From positions 1 to 64,000 of the forward strand of contig NZ_ATAO01000124.1 in the NCBI RefSeq assembly GCF_000455825.1: 64,000 nt of DNA. The letters run 5' to 3'. Source of the stretch: Microbacterium maritypicum MF109 (GTDB lineage: Bacteria > Actinomycetota > Actinomycetes > Actinomycetales > Microbacteriaceae). The notes below the pieces were generated by a model. That model had not been told where the DNA came from. It worked only from the letters and a program-made list of their open reading frames with translations, and did not search any database. Positions 1 to 8,607 of the stretch are shown piece by piece; the first letter of the stretch is position 1, and every line of letters begins with the position of its first letter. The position numbers and the translations under genes were made by a program.

Positions 1-41
1 GGCGGGGGGGGGGGGGAGAGAGAGTGGGCGGAGCGTGGGGG
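1..41. other. G-homopolymer and GA-repeat sequence at the left edge
   Basis: An uninterrupted run of 13 G at 4-16 is followed by an AG dinucleotide repeat and G-rich sequence that ends just before the stop codon of the first leftward gene. No gene or hairpin is visible. It may be a genuine low-complexity intergenic stretch or an assembly or sequencing artefact at a contig boundary. Confidence 0.5.
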
Positions 42-683
42 TCAGTAGCCGACGGTGAAACGCTCGCGGTGGTGGTTGCCCTGCTCGATCTCGTCGACCA
101 CGGCGACGGCGAAATCGGCCCCGGAGATGTACGACTTGCCTTCGGCATCGCGGACGATCACATCGCCCCCGTCGCGATAGCGGCCGGTACGCTCGCCCTC
201 CGCCCAAGGACCGAACACCTCAGCCGGATGGATGAAGAACCAGTCCAGTCCCGCGTCGGTCGCCTCGAGGAGCGCGAGCGAGTCGATCCCGACCTGCGCC
301 TCGTGCTTGTACTCCTCGGGGAAGTCCTGATCGAACAGACGCGGGCCTCCGGGCGCCACCAGGCTTCCTCCGGCACCGCCGACCACGCCGAGACGGGTCG
401 CCGTACCGGCGATCTGCTCGACGACGTTCGACAGCGCCTCGAGCGCACGGTCTTCCATGTCGCCGCGTGGAGAGAGCGCCGACACCACGGCATCCGCACC
501 GACGAACGCGTCCGCGAGGGGCGCCAGGTCGAGCGCGGAGCCCTGCAGGTAGGCGGCTCCGGCCACCGGATCGGTCGGTTCCGAACGCGAGATCGCGATG
601 ACGGCGTGGCCACGACTCACCGCCTCCGTGACGATGTGGCGACCGGCGTACCCGGTCCCTCCGATCACGATGATGCGAGCCAT
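42..683 (-). CDS. NAD(P)H-binding oxidoreductase (NmrA/SDR-like)
   Basis: This 213-residue protein is probably a cytosolic NAD(P)-dependent reductase or epimerase-like enzyme of unknown substrate. It opens with the Rossmann dinucleotide-binding motif GGTGYAG (residues 8-14). An acidic-residue segment and a DAVVSAL strand follow, as in the atypical SDR and NmrA families. The classical YxxxK pair is not evident, so catalysis cannot be assumed. The ATG is preceded by a GGGAAGG ribosome binding site. The gene is codirectional with rlmB, 21 bases downstream of it, and may be cotranscribed. Confidence 0.8.
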   Translation of the reverse strand: MARIIVIGGTGYAGRHIVTEAVSRGHAVIAISRSEPTDPVAGAAYLQGSALDLAPLADAFVGADAVVSALSPRGDMEDRALEALSNVVEQIAGTATRLGVVGGAGGSLVAPGGPRLFDQDFPEEYKHEAQVGIDSLALLEATDAGLDWFFIHPAEVFGPWAEGERTGRYRDGGDVIVRDAEGKSYISGADFAVAVVDEIEQGNHHRERFTVGY

Positions 684-704
684 GGTCAGCCTTCCCTCGG
701 ACGT

Positions 705-1718
705 CTAGTTCTTCTTCGCGGCGCGGAGCGACGCGACCTGGTACAGGGCGACGGATGTCGCGATACCGGCGTTCAGCGACTCGGTGGCCGCGGAGATCGG
801 AATCGAGACGATCTGGTCACAGGTCTCGGACACCAGGCGCGACAGTCCCTTGCCCTCCGAGCCGACCACGATCACGACGGGACGATCGGCGAGCTGCAGC
901 TCGGGGAGCGACACGTCGCCGTCACCGTCGAGACCGAGCACGAACACGCCCTGCTTCTTGAACTCCTTGAGCTGCGTGGTGAGGTTGGTCGCCAGCGCCA
1001 CGGGGGTTCGGGCGACGGCTCCGGCGCTGGTCTTCCAAGCCGCCGAGTTGACGCCGGCCGAGCGACGCTGGGGAAGGATGACGCCCTGCCCGCCGAACGC
1101 CGCGGTGGAACGGATGATGGCGCCCAGGTTGCGGGGGTCGGTGATGCCGTCGAGGGCGACGAACAGGGGGACCTCTCCGCGGTCGATGACCTGCTCGAGC
1201 AGATCCTGCGGGTGCGCGTACTCGTACGGCGGCACCTTGATCGCGACACCCTGGTGCACGCCGTCGAACCCGGCCATACGGTCGAGCTCCGGACGCGTGA
1301 CCTCCATCACGGGGATGCCCCGATGCGTGGCGATCGAGAGCATCTCCTTCACGCGGTCGTCCATCTCGACGCGCTGCGCGATGTAGAACGCCGTCGCCGG
1401 AATCTTCGCCCGCAGTGCCTCGAGGACCGAGTTGCGACCCGTGACATTCTCGGTGTCGTCGCCCGCCTTGGCCTTCGGCGCACGGTTCCCCCCGCCACCG
1501 GAGCCCGGCCGACTGCCGCCGGGGCGTCCCTTGCCGCCCGTGGCGGCCGCGTAGCGCTCGGCTGCGGCCTTGCGCTTGCCCGCCGGGTGCCAGGCGCGGT
1601 CCTCTGCCTTCGGCGTCGGTCCCCGCCCCTCGAGCGCCTTGCGCCCGAGTCCGCCGGTGCCCTTGGTCGGGCCCTTCTTGTTTCCCTTGCTCGCGCCGGG
1701 GCGCCCTGGCTTAGCCAT
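705..1718 (-). CDS. rlmB: 23S rRNA (guanosine-2'-O-)-methyltransferase RlmB (SpoU family)
   Basis: A 337-residue SPOUT methyltransferase that methylates the ribose of G2251 of 23S rRNA with SAM. The first ~95 residues are a basic, Gly/Lys/Pro-rich, probably disordered extension common in actinobacterial members. They are followed by the substrate-binding domain (starting near [11 protein letters not shown]) and the knotted catalytic domain with [12 protein letters not shown] and [12 protein letters not shown]. An earlier in-frame start exists, but the ATG at 1718 begins the conserved MAKPGRPG sequence. It overlaps the cysS stop by 8 bases, so translation is probably coupled. The carD-ispDF-cysS-rlmB order is conserved in actinobacteria. 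Confidence 0.93.
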   Translation of the reverse strand: MAKPGRPGASKGNKKGPTKGTGGLGRKALEGRGPTPKAEDRAWHPAGKRKAAAERYAAATGGKGRPGGSRPGSGGGGNRAPKAKAGDDTENVTGRNSVLEALRAKIPATAFYIAQRVEMDDRVKEMLSIATHRGIPVMEVTRPELDRMAGFDGVHQGVAIKVPPYEYAHPQDLLEQVIDRGEVPLFVALDGITDPRNLGAIIRSTAAFGGQGVILPQRRSAGVNSAAWKTSAGAVARTPVALATNLTTQLKEFKKQGVFVLGLDGDGDVSLPELQLADRPVVIVVGSEGKGLSRLVSETCDQIVSIPISAATESLNAGIATSVALYQVASLRAAKKN

Positions 1719-3111
1719 CGATACTCCAATGAGTTCCGGCCGGAGTGTCCTCCAGCGTGATTCCTGCGGCGGCGATCGCATCTCGGATGCGATCCGCCGC
1801 CGCCCAGTCCTTGTCAGCGCGTGCCTGAGCGCGCTGGGTGATCATCGTCTGGACGAGGGCGTCCAGAGCGGATTGCGAGGCGTCGGCCTTCGCCCCGGTT
1901 GTCCGTGTGAGGCCGAGGACGGAAGTCATCGCCAGCACGGCACGCAGCGCGTCGAGCGCGGCGGTGTCCTCCCCCGCGTCCAGCGCTGCGTTTCCCGCAC
2001 GCACCGTCTCGTGCAGCACCGCGAGCGCCTGGGGCACGCCGAGGTCATCATCCATCGCCTCTGCGAACGCGGCGGGGAGGCTCTGCGACAGGAGGAACCC
2101 GATGCCCCCTCCGGCAACACGTGCGGCACGTTGCTGGAACGTGCCGATCCGGTTGAGAGCCGCCTCGGCCTCGGCCCACGACGAGTCGCCGAGGTCGAGG
2201 CTCGACCGGTAGTGGGCGGCGGCGAGTGCGTACCGCACCACCAGTGGATCGTGCGCGGCCAGCACATCGGCCGCCAACGTGAAGTTCCCCAACGACTTCG
2301 ACATCTTCTGGCCGTCGACGGTCACGAGCCCGTTGTGCACCCAGTAGCGCGCGAAGCCGTCACCTGCTGCCGTCGACTGCGCGAGCTCGTTCTCGTGGTG
2401 CGGGAAGCGCAGGTCGAGCCCTCCCCCATGGATGTCGAACTCGGCGCCGAGATAGCGCTTCGACATCGCGGAGCATTCGATGTGCCATCCGGGCCGCCCG
2501 GATCCCCACGGCGACGCCCAGGTCGCATCGGCCGGCTCTTCGGGCTTGCTGCCCTTCCAGAGCGCGAAGTCCTGCGGGTTGCGCTTGCCCCGAGGGTCCG
2601 CATCCTCTGCGGCCTCCATGGCGTCGAGGGACTGATGGGTGAGCGATCCGTACTCCGCCCAGGAGCGCACGTCGAAGTACACGTCGCCGGAGCTGTCGGG
2701 CGCCGGGTAGGCGTGGCCGCGTTCGATCAGCACCGCGATGAGTTCCTGCATCTGCGGCACGGACGCCGTGGCCCGAGGCTCGTAGGTCGGCGGCAGGATG
2801 CCGACACCCGCATACGCCGCGGTGAACTCCTGCTCCATCCGGTACGCCAATGCCCACCACGGCTCGGAGTCCGTCGCGTTGGCGAGCACCTTGTCGTCGA
2901 TGTCGGTGACGTTGCGCACGAACGTGACCCGACCGTGGCGGTACTCCAGCCAGCGGCGCAGCAGATCGAAGCTCAGAGCGGCCCGGACGTGCCCGATGTG
3001 GGGCCCCGACTGCACCGTGGGTCCACACACGTACATCGTGATGTTCTCGGGATCGAGAGGCACGAAGTCGCGCAGCTGCTGCGCGCGGGTGTCGTAGAGG
3101 CGGACTGTCAC
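1711..3111 (-). CDS. cysS: Cysteinyl-tRNA synthetase
   Basis: A 466-residue class I aminoacyl-tRNA synthetase charging tRNA-Cys. The zinc-site segment [11 protein letters not shown] is followed by the HIGH motif as PHIGH, the second zinc ligands lie around WHIECSAM, and KMSKS is present as [10 protein letters not shown]. The length is typical. Translation starts at GTG 3111. A TAGGCT -10-like hexamer (3118-3123) sits exactly six bases upstream and there is no Shine-Dalgarno, so the mRNA may be leaderless. IspDF lies upstream and rlmB overlaps downstream. Confidence 0.97.
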   Translation of the reverse strand: MTVRLYDTRAQQLRDFVPLDPENITMYVCGPTVQSGPHIGHVRAALSFDLLRRWLEYRHGRVTFVRNVTDIDDKVLANATDSEPWWALAYRMEQEFTAAYAGVGILPPTYEPRATASVPQMQELIAVLIERGHAYPAPDSSGDVYFDVRSWAEYGSLTHQSLDAMEAAEDADPRGKRNPQDFALWKGSKPEEPADATWASPWGSGRPGWHIECSAMSKRYLGAEFDIHGGGLDLRFPHHENELAQSTAAGDGFARYWVHNGLVTVDGQKMSKSLGNFTLAADVLAAHDPLVVRYALAAAHYRSSLDLGDSSWAEAEAALNRIGTFQQRAARVAGGGIGFLLSQSLPAAFAEAMDDDLGVPQALAVLHETVRAGNAALDAGEDTAALDALRAVLAMTSVLGLTRTTGAKADASQSALDALVQTMITQRAQARADKDWAAADRIRDAIAAAGITLEDTPAGTHWSIDG

Positions 3112-3214
3112 CGCTCAAGCCTACTCGGCGACCGCTGAGCGCCAGCCCCCGCAGCGTTATTCGCCGTCCGATATGACGTTCGGCGACCGACCGGGAGGCC
3201 TCCTCCCCTGATCG

Positions 3215-4411
3215 TCAGCCTTCTCTGGGACCGGTGGGGATCACCGACGCGATGGCCGTCACCGCGATGCCCTCGCCCCGCCCGGGGAATCCGAGCCCGT
3301 CCGTCGTCGTCGCGGTCACCGTCACCGGGGCGCCGAGGACAGCGGACAGAACGCCCTCGGCCTCTGCCCGTCGAGGGCTGAAACGCGGCCGATTGCCCTG
3401 GAACTGCACCGAGACGTTGCCGATGTCGAATCCGGCTCCAGCGAGGAGCTCGCGGGTGCGGGCGAGGAAGACGTCGGCGTGCGCGCCGGCGTACTCGGGG
3501 TGCGAGGTGCCGAAGTGCTCCCCGATGTCGCCGAGACCCGCGGCCCCGAGGAGCGCGTCGACCATCGCGTGAGCGACGGCGTCTCCGTCCGAATGACCGG
3601 ACAGCGGCTGCTCCCCCTCCCATTCGAGCCCGGCGAGCCACAGGTTCCCTTCGCCGCCGAAAGCGTGGACATCCGTCCCGATGCCCACGCGGGGGATGCC
3701 GGATGCTGCGGCTCTCGTGCCGAGCAGATGCCGGGCACGCTCGAGGTCGGCCGGCGTGGTGATCTTGAAAGCCCGCTCGGAGCCCCCGATGTAGCGCACG
3801 GGATGACCCGCCGCAGCGAACAGCGCCGCATCGTCGGTGTACTCGGTGCCACCGTCGCGTGCCGCGGCGTACGCGGACTCGAGCAGCGTCCTCGGGAACC
3901 CCTGCGGCGTCTGCGCCGCGGCGAGTTCGGAACGGTCGACGGCGGCGACGACGACACCGTCCACGACCTTCTTGAGGGTGTCGACGACGGGCAGCGCCGG
4001 GATCACGCCGACATCTGCCGTCACCGACGCGGCGACCGCATCGATCTGCGTCGGAGGGGTGAGAGCGCGCGCCGCATCGTGCACCAGCACCGTCTCGACG
4101 TCACCCCAGAGCGCGGCGAGACCCGCCGCGACCGACTGCTGTCTGGTCGCACCGCCCACGACCACACGCCCGAGGTCGGCCCGTTCGCCGGCGGCCTCTC
4201 GAAGCTCTGTCTCGGCGTCGCCCTCCCACCCTTCCGGGGCGACCACGATGACCTGGGCCGGGGCCGCGGCGAAGACGCCGTCGAGCGCATGGCGAAGGAT
4301 GGGACGGGCATCGATACCGACGAAGGCCTTCGGGGCGCGTGCGCCCAGACGCGTGCCTGAGCCGGCGGCGACGACGATGATCGCGGTACGCGGGACGGGG
4401 AGGATGGTCAC
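3215..4411 (-). CDS. ispDF: Bifunctional IspD-IspF (MEP pathway cytidylyltransferase and cyclodiphosphate synthase)
   Basis: A fusion enzyme of 398 residues in the non-mevalonate isoprenoid pathway. Residues ~1-230 are IspD, with the nucleotide-binding loop AAGSGTRLG and following K, forming CDP-methylerythritol. Residues ~240-398 are IspF, with the metal site DVHAF and SGHSDGDAVAHA, forming the 2,4-cyclodiphosphate. The two activities are non-consecutive steps (IspE acts between them). The start is GTG 4411, with a TAACGT -10-like hexamer six bases upstream and no ribosome binding site, suggesting leaderless translation. carD lies upstream behind a terminator. Confidence 0.95.
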   Translation of the reverse strand: MTILPVPRTAIIVVAAGSGTRLGARAPKAFVGIDARPILRHALDGVFAAAPAQVIVVAPEGWEGDAETELREAAGERADLGRVVVGGATRQQSVAAGLAALWGDVETVLVHDAARALTPPTQIDAVAASVTADVGVIPALPVVDTLKKVVDGVVVAAVDRSELAAAQTPQGFPRTLLESAYAAARDGGTEYTDDAALFAAAGHPVRYIGGSERAFKITTPADLERARHLLGTRAAASGIPRVGIGTDVHAFGGEGNLWLAGLEWEGEQPLSGHSDGDAVAHAMVDALLGAAGLGDIGEHFGTSHPEYAGAHADVFLARTRELLAGAGFDIGNVSVQFQGNRPRFSPRRAEAEGVLSAVLGAPVTVTATTTDGLGFPGRGEGIAVTAIASVIPTGPREG

Positions 4412-4432
4412 AGCATCACGTTACCGGCGAAG

Positions 4433-4472
4433 ACGACGAAAGGCGGATGCCGAAGCACCCGCCTTTCGTCGT
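4433..4472 (-). terminator. Hairpin terminator between carD and ispDF
   Basis: A perfect 14-bp inverted repeat (4433-4446 with 4459-4472, 12-base loop) lies just after the carD stop on the leftward strand and before the ispDF start. It should end the carD transcript, in line with ispDF having its own promoter-like hexamer. No long T run follows, as is usual in high-GC actinobacteria. Confidence 0.7.
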
Positions 4473-4480
4473 GGAACAGC

Positions 4481-4963
4481 TCAGGACGCGAGGACCTCGT
4501 CGAGCAGTGCGCCCGCCTTGTCCTCGTCGGTCTTCTCGGCGAGCGCCAGCTCGGAGATGAGGATCTGACGAGCCTTCGCCAGCATCCGCTTCTCACCCGC
4601 GGAGAGTCCGCGGTCCTGGTCACGACGCCACAGGTCGCGAACGACTTCGCTCACCTTGATCACATCGCCGGAGGCGAGCTTCTCGAGGTTCGCCTTGTAC
4701 CGACGCGACCAGTTCGTGGGCTCTTCTGTGAAGGGTGCTCGCAGCACCTCGAAAACATGATCGAGGCCTTCCTTGCCGATGACGTCACGAACGCCGACCA
4801 GGTCGACATTCTCCGCGGGGACCTCAATGATGAGATCGCCCTGGGTGACGTTGAGCTTCAGGTATTTCTTCGCCTCACCCTTGATGATGCGCTCTTTGAC
4901 CTCGATGATGGTCGCAGCGCCATGGTGGGGATAGACGACGGTCTCGCCAACCTCAAAAAGCAT
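4481..4963 (-). CDS. carD: CarD-family RNA polymerase-binding transcription regulator
   Basis: A 160-residue CarD/CdnL protein that binds the RNA polymerase beta subunit and stabilises open promoter complexes, notably at rRNA promoters. The N-terminal Tudor-like RNAP-interacting domain starts [17 protein letters not shown]. The C-terminal half is the basic helical DNA-binding domain ([13 protein letters not shown] region). The ATG at 4963 is chosen because family members begin there and AAAGGA precedes it; the upstream in-frame start adds 15 unrelated residues. The gene is monocistronic, bounded by a hairpin. Confidence 0.95.
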   Translation of the reverse strand: MLFEVGETVVYPHHGAATIIEVKERIIKGEAKKYLKLNVTQGDLIIEVPAENVDLVGVRDVIGKEGLDHVFEVLRAPFTEEPTNWSRRYKANLEKLASGDVIKVSEVVRDLWRRDQDRGLSAGEKRMLAKARQILISELALAEKTDEDKAGALLDEVLAS

Positions 4964-5100
4964 AAAAACGTGTCCTTTCGGCAACCTCAAGGATACCACA
5001 GGGGTCATGCGCTAAGGTTCGCGCCTCCGGTGCCGCAGGAGCCCTCACGACTTACGCATAGAATGGATGCGGATATCCCCGCCGGACCTCAGGAGGACCC

Positions 5101-5634
5101 GTGAAATCGCGCCTTGTTGCGTCTGCAGCCCTCAGCGCCCTCGTTCTGCTCGGTGCGACCGGGTGCACGTTCATCACCCCGCAGTCCACCAAGACCGAGT
5201 ACGCCGCGTCCGACGGAGTGAACGTGTCCGACGCCGACGGCCCGATCGACGTGCGCAACGCCCTCGTGGTTGCCACCGAAGACGGGTCGACCGGAAACTT
5301 CGTCGCCGCCATCGTGAACCCCTCCGAGGAGAAGGCGACCCTGACGATCACCGTCGAGGGCCTGGATCCGCTCGTCGTCACCGTCCCCGCAGGGGGCACG
5401 GTGAGCCTGGGCGCGGATGAGGAGCCGCTGCGCATCGTCGGCCTCGACACCAAGCCCGGCGCCACGGTGGAGATGCACTTCCAGTCCGGAGACTCCACCG
5501 GCGTCAAGACCGAGGTGCCCGTACTCGACGGCACTCTCCCGTACTACGCAGACCTGGTCCCCTCCGAGAAGGAGTCGACCCCTCGCCCGACACCCCTGCC
5601 GACCGACACGGCAGCTCCGGCGCCCGCGAACTGA
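5101..5634 (+). CDS. Putative secreted lipoprotein of unknown function
   Basis: A 177-residue protein starting at GTG, with AGGAGG spaced correctly upstream. It has a lipoprotein signal (hydrophobic residues 5-20, lipobox GATGC, Cys22) and so should be anchored on the outer face of the membrane. The mature part looks like one beta-rich domain resembling a short copper-chaperone or Ig-like fold (my inference), then a Pro/Thr-rich tail. The gene is divergent from carD over 137 bases and convergent with regX3 across a strong hairpin. Similar proteins are common beside regX3 in Microbacteriaceae, but the function is not known to me. Confidence 0.8.
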   Translation: MKSRLVASAALSALVLLGATGCTFITPQSTKTEYAASDGVNVSDADGPIDVRNALVVATEDGSTGNFVAAIVNPSEEKATLTITVEGLDPLVVTVPAGGTVSLGADEEPLRIVGLDTKPGATVEMHFQSGDSTGVKTEVPVLDGTLPYYADLVPSEKESTPRPTPLPTDTAAPAPAN

Positions 5635-5648
5635 CGCGTCACCGCATC

Positions 5649-5689
5649 GAGAAGAGGCCGGCACCCCCGCAGGGTGCCGGCCTCTTCTC
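5649..5689. terminator. Bidirectional hairpin terminator (lipoprotein gene / regX3)
   Basis: A perfect 18-bp inverted repeat (5649-5666 with 5672-5689) with a 5-base loop lies between two convergent genes. It ends the rightward lipoprotein transcript and the leftward senX3-regX3 transcript. Confidence 0.88.
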
Positions 5690-5704
5690 CGTTCCGCCTG
5701 AGGA

Positions 5705-6388
5705 TCAGCCTTCGAAGCGATACCCCAGACCTCGCACGGTGACGAGCATGACCGGCTCGCTCGGGTTCTCCTCGATGCGCGAGCGGATGCGCTTGATGTG
5801 CACGTCGAGGGTCTTGGTGTCGCCGAAGTAGTCACTCCCCCAGACCCGGTCGATGAGCTGTCCGCGGGTCAGGACGCGTCCGGAGTTGCGCATCAGGACC
5901 TCGAGCAGCTCGAACTCCTTCAGCGGCATGTTGATCTGCGCGCCGGCGACGGAGACGGTGTGCCGGTCGATGTCGAGCGAGACCCGCCCGCCGTCGAGCA
6001 CGCGCTCGTCGAGCTCACCCTCGGCCTGCACGACCCGACGCAGCACGGCACGCATGCGTGCGAGCAGCTCGCGGGACGAGTAGGGCTTCGTGATGTAGTC
6101 GTCGGCGCCGAGCTCGAGGCCCACGACGATGTCCACCTCGGAGTCCTTCGCTGTGAGCATGATGATGGGCACGGCCGAGGTGGACCGGATCTGTCGGCAC
6201 ACCTCGGTGCCCGGCATCCCCGGAAGCATGAGGTCGAGCAGCACGATGTCGGCACCGCGCTCCCGGAAAGCCGCGAGAGCGCCGGGGCCGTCCTCGGCGA
6301 TCTCCACCTCGTAACCCTCACGCCGGAGCAGGTACGCGAGCGGGTCGGCGAGGTCGGGCTCGTCTTCGACGAGAAGGATTCGGGTCAT
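5705..6388 (-). CDS. regX3: Two-component response regulator RegX3 (OmpR/PhoB family)
   Basis: A 227-residue regulator: receiver domain (~1-120) with acidic pocket residues VEDEPD, phosphoacceptor Asp52 and Lys101, then a winged-helix DNA-binding domain (~130-227). It should activate phosphate-starvation genes after phosphorylation by SenX3. The ATG at 6388 overlaps the senX3 stop as ATGA, so the two are translationally coupled. Linkage with senX3, phoU and gpmA matches the mycobacterial senX3-regX3 locus. Likely targets in this window are the phoU, ppk and pstS promoters. Confidence 0.95.
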   Translation of the reverse strand: MTRILLVEDEPDLADPLAYLLRREGYEVEIAEDGPGALAAFRERGADIVLLDLMLPGMPGTEVCRQIRSTSAVPIIMLTAKDSEVDIVVGLELGADDYITKPYSSRELLARMRAVLRRVVQAEGELDERVLDGGRVSLDIDRHTVSVAGAQINMPLKEFELLEVLMRNSGRVLTRGQLIDRVWGSDYFGDTKTLDVHIKRIRSRIEENPSEPVMLVTVRGLGYRFEG

Positions 6389-7608
6389 GCTCTCTCTCCG
6401 TTTCGAACGCGCGCGGACGACGCGGCCTTGGCCGCCTTGCGCGCACGCTTCTTCTTGCTCTTCTTGCCCGCGTCGAGGTTGTCGGGGGCCTCGATCCGGG
6501 GAAGACGGATCGTGAACGTGGAGCCCCGGCCCGGACGGGACCACAGCCGCACCTCTCCGCCGTGCCGCTGCGTCGCGTGCTTGACGATGGAGAGCCCGAG
6601 ACCGGTACCCCCGGTGCGCCGGGAGCGGGCTTCATCCGCACGGTAGAACCGTTCGAAGATGCGCTCGCGATCGGCTTCGGCGATACCGATGCCCTGGTCG
6701 GACACGGCGATCTCGACCACGCCCGCCTCCGCCCGCACGCCGACTCCGACGCGGGAGCCGCGGGGCGAGTACACGATCGCGTTGGCGATCAGGTTGCCGA
6801 CCGCCTCGATCAGGATCTGCGCGTCGCCGCGCACGAACACGCCGCGGTCCCCGCCTCTGGCGAGCTCGACGCCGGCGGAATCCGCCTGCACGACATGGGC
6901 CTCGATCGAGGAGGCGATCACCTCGTCGATCGCGACGGGACCGACCTTCGTCAGGCCGTCCTCGGCCTGCAGCCGGGACAGGCTCATGATGCGCCCGGTG
7001 AGCTGCCCGAGTCTTCCGGCCTCGGCGGAGATGCGTGCGGCGAAGATGCGCACCTGCGCGGGATCGTCGGCCGCCGACTCGATGGCCTCGGCGAGAAGGC
7101 TCACGGCGCCCACGGGGGTCTTCAGCTCGTGACTGGTGTTCGCCACGAAGTCGCGGCGCATCTGGTCGAGTCGTTCCTGCTCGGTGACGTCGCGGATGAT
7201 CAGCAGCACCAGGCGGGTGCCGATCACGCTGGCACGGGCCGAGACCAGACGGGGGTCGAGACTCAGTCCCCCACGTGTGATGCGCATCGACTCGGTGACG
7301 GAGCCGCCCGCTTCCCGGACGCCGCGCACCAGTTGGCGGAGCTCCGGGTGGTCGAGCGTCGAGCCGACCTCGATGCCGAAACGCGTCGCGGCCTGCGAGG
7401 AAGCCAGCACGAGGCCGGAGGTGTCGACGATCGCCGCGGCATCGTCCATGCTGTGCAGGACGTCGGTGATGCCGGCCGGGATCGCCAGCGACGTCTCCTC
7501 CTGCACCCGCGCCCGTGCACGGTATGCCCACACCACGAGGAGGGAGAGGCCGACGCCGATCACCAGCCCGATGGCGAGCGAAGACAGCGCGAGCTGCGGC
7601 AAGGTCAT
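6385..7608 (-). CDS. senX3: Phosphate-sensing histidine kinase SenX3
   Basis: A 407-residue membrane sensor kinase. One clear N-terminal membrane segment (~6-29) is followed by a PAS-like domain (~45-145), a HisKA domain with His160 in NTSHELKTP, and an ATPase domain with N box (GNLIANAIVYS), G1 (SDQGIGI), F box (ERFYRAD) and G2 (GGTGLGLS). A Lys/Arg-rich tail follows (~380-400). Only one membrane segment is apparent, whereas the mycobacterial protein is described with two. The start ATG 7608 has a TACGCT hexamer six bases upstream and no Shine-Dalgarno; frame open further upstream is antisense to phoU. Confidence 0.95.
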   Translation of the reverse strand: MTLPQLALSSLAIGLVIGVGLSLLVVWAYRARARVQEETSLAIPAGITDVLHSMDDAAAIVDTSGLVLASSQAATRFGIEVGSTLDHPELRQLVRGVREAGGSVTESMRITRGGLSLDPRLVSARASVIGTRLVLLIIRDVTEQERLDQMRRDFVANTSHELKTPVGAVSLLAEAIESAADDPAQVRIFAARISAEAGRLGQLTGRIMSLSRLQAEDGLTKVGPVAIDEVIASSIEAHVVQADSAGVELARGGDRGVFVRGDAQILIEAVGNLIANAIVYSPRGSRVGVGVRAEAGVVEIAVSDQGIGIAEADRERIFERFYRADEARSRRTGGTGLGLSIVKHATQRHGGEVRLWSRPGRGSTFTIRLPRIEAPDNLDAGKKSKKKRARKAAKAASSARVRNGERA

Positions 7609-7680
7609 GACACAAGCGTAGAGTGCGTTCACCGTCCGTCCGGCGGGTTTCCGCGCCCTGGCGGGAACAGGAGAAGTACT

Positions 7681-7724
7681 ATTCACGTGCTGGGCACCGT
7701 TCGTTAACCTTCGAAGCAGACAAT
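7681..7724 (+). promoter_or_regulatory. Candidate PHO box and -10 upstream of phoU
   Basis: In the senX3-phoU divergent region, a TTCACGTGC element (from 7682) and a TCGTTAACC element (7701-7709) precede a GACAAT -10-like hexamer (7719-7724). The GTTAACC unit and the 5-6 base gap to the -10 match the pstS promoter. RegX3 could bind here and control phoU and possibly senX3-regX3. Confidence 0.5.
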
Positions 7725-7824
7725 CGCTTCGGGCTTGTGCGGGAGCACAGACCTGCTCTCGTGCGGACGACCCGCCGTCTCGCGCTGACACAGCCGAGAT
7801 CCGAATGAAAGGTTGCGCCCCAAC

Positions 7825-8535
7825 ATGCGCGAAGTCTTCCACCAGTCCCTCGAGGACCTTCAGAATCGTCTCGTCGAGATCGCCGACCTCGTCACGGTCT
7901 CGATCGACAAGGCCACCAGGGCGTTCGCGACGAGCGACGTGGCCCTGGCCGAGGAGGTCATCGCCGACGACGCGAAGATCGACGAGCTGGCCGTCGCCCT
8001 CGACGAGCAGGCCATCGAGATCCTCGCCCGCCAGCAGCCGGTCGCCCGCGACCTGCGCATCGTGGTCACGGCTCTGCGCGTGAGCGCCTCGCTCGAGCGC
8101 ATGGGCGACATGTCGGAGCACATCGCCCAGCTCGCCCGTCTCCGCTTCCCCGAGCGCGCCATCCCGAAGGGCCTCAAGGGCACCTTCGTGAAGATGGGCG
8201 AGCTCGACGTCGAGGTCGCCCGCACGCTCTCCGAGCTGCTGCGCACCCAGGACCTGCGCTTCGCCGACGCCATCCGCAACGCGGACGACGACGTCGACGA
8301 GCTGCACGCCACCGTCTTCGAGAAGGTTCTCAGCGACAACTGGAAGGGCGAGGCCACGGCGACCGTCGATGCCACGCTCGCCAGCCGCTACCACGAGCGC
8401 TTCGCGGACCACGCGGTGGCCGTCGCGAAGAAGGTCGTCTACCTCGCCACGGGCGATTGGGCCGTCGAGGAGGAGGACATCCCCCTCGCCGTCGAGCAGC
8501 AGGAGCTGGGCCAGCAGGAGTTCGGCCACGCCTGA
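7825..8535 (+). CDS. phoU: Phosphate signalling regulator PhoU
   Basis: A 236-residue all-helical PhoU with two repeated three-helix domains and acidic metal-binding patches (SLERMGDMSEHI in the first half, ERFADHAVAVAKK in the second). It links the PstSCAB transporter to SenX3 and dampens RegX3 signalling when phosphate is plentiful. The ATG at 7825 begins the conserved MREVFHQSLEDL; a TTG four codons earlier is too close to the GAAAGG site. The gene is divergent from senX3-regX3 and sits 11 kb from pstSCAB. Confidence 0.95.
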   Translation: MREVFHQSLEDLQNRLVEIADLVTVSIDKATRAFATSDVALAEEVIADDAKIDELAVALDEQAIEILARQQPVARDLRIVVTALRVSASLERMGDMSEHIAQLARLRFPERAIPKGLKGTFVKMGELDVEVARTLSELLRTQDLRFADAIRNADDDVDELHATVFEKVLSDNWKGEATATVDATLASRYHERFADHAVAVAKKVVYLATGDWAVEEEDIPLAVEQQELGQQEFGHA

Positions 8536-8549
8536 CCCGCACATCGAGA

Positions 8550-8593
8550 AACGCCGAAGCCCCCGATGCGTGCGCATCGGGGGCTTCGGCGTT
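8550..8593. terminator. Bidirectional hairpin terminator (phoU / gpmA)
   Basis: A near-perfect palindrome (8550-8570 with 8573-8593, 21 bases per arm) lies between the convergent phoU and gpmA genes, with a short T-rich flank on the leftward side. It should terminate both transcripts. Confidence 0.85.
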
Positions 8594-8607
8594 CCGAGCG
8601 GAAGCTC

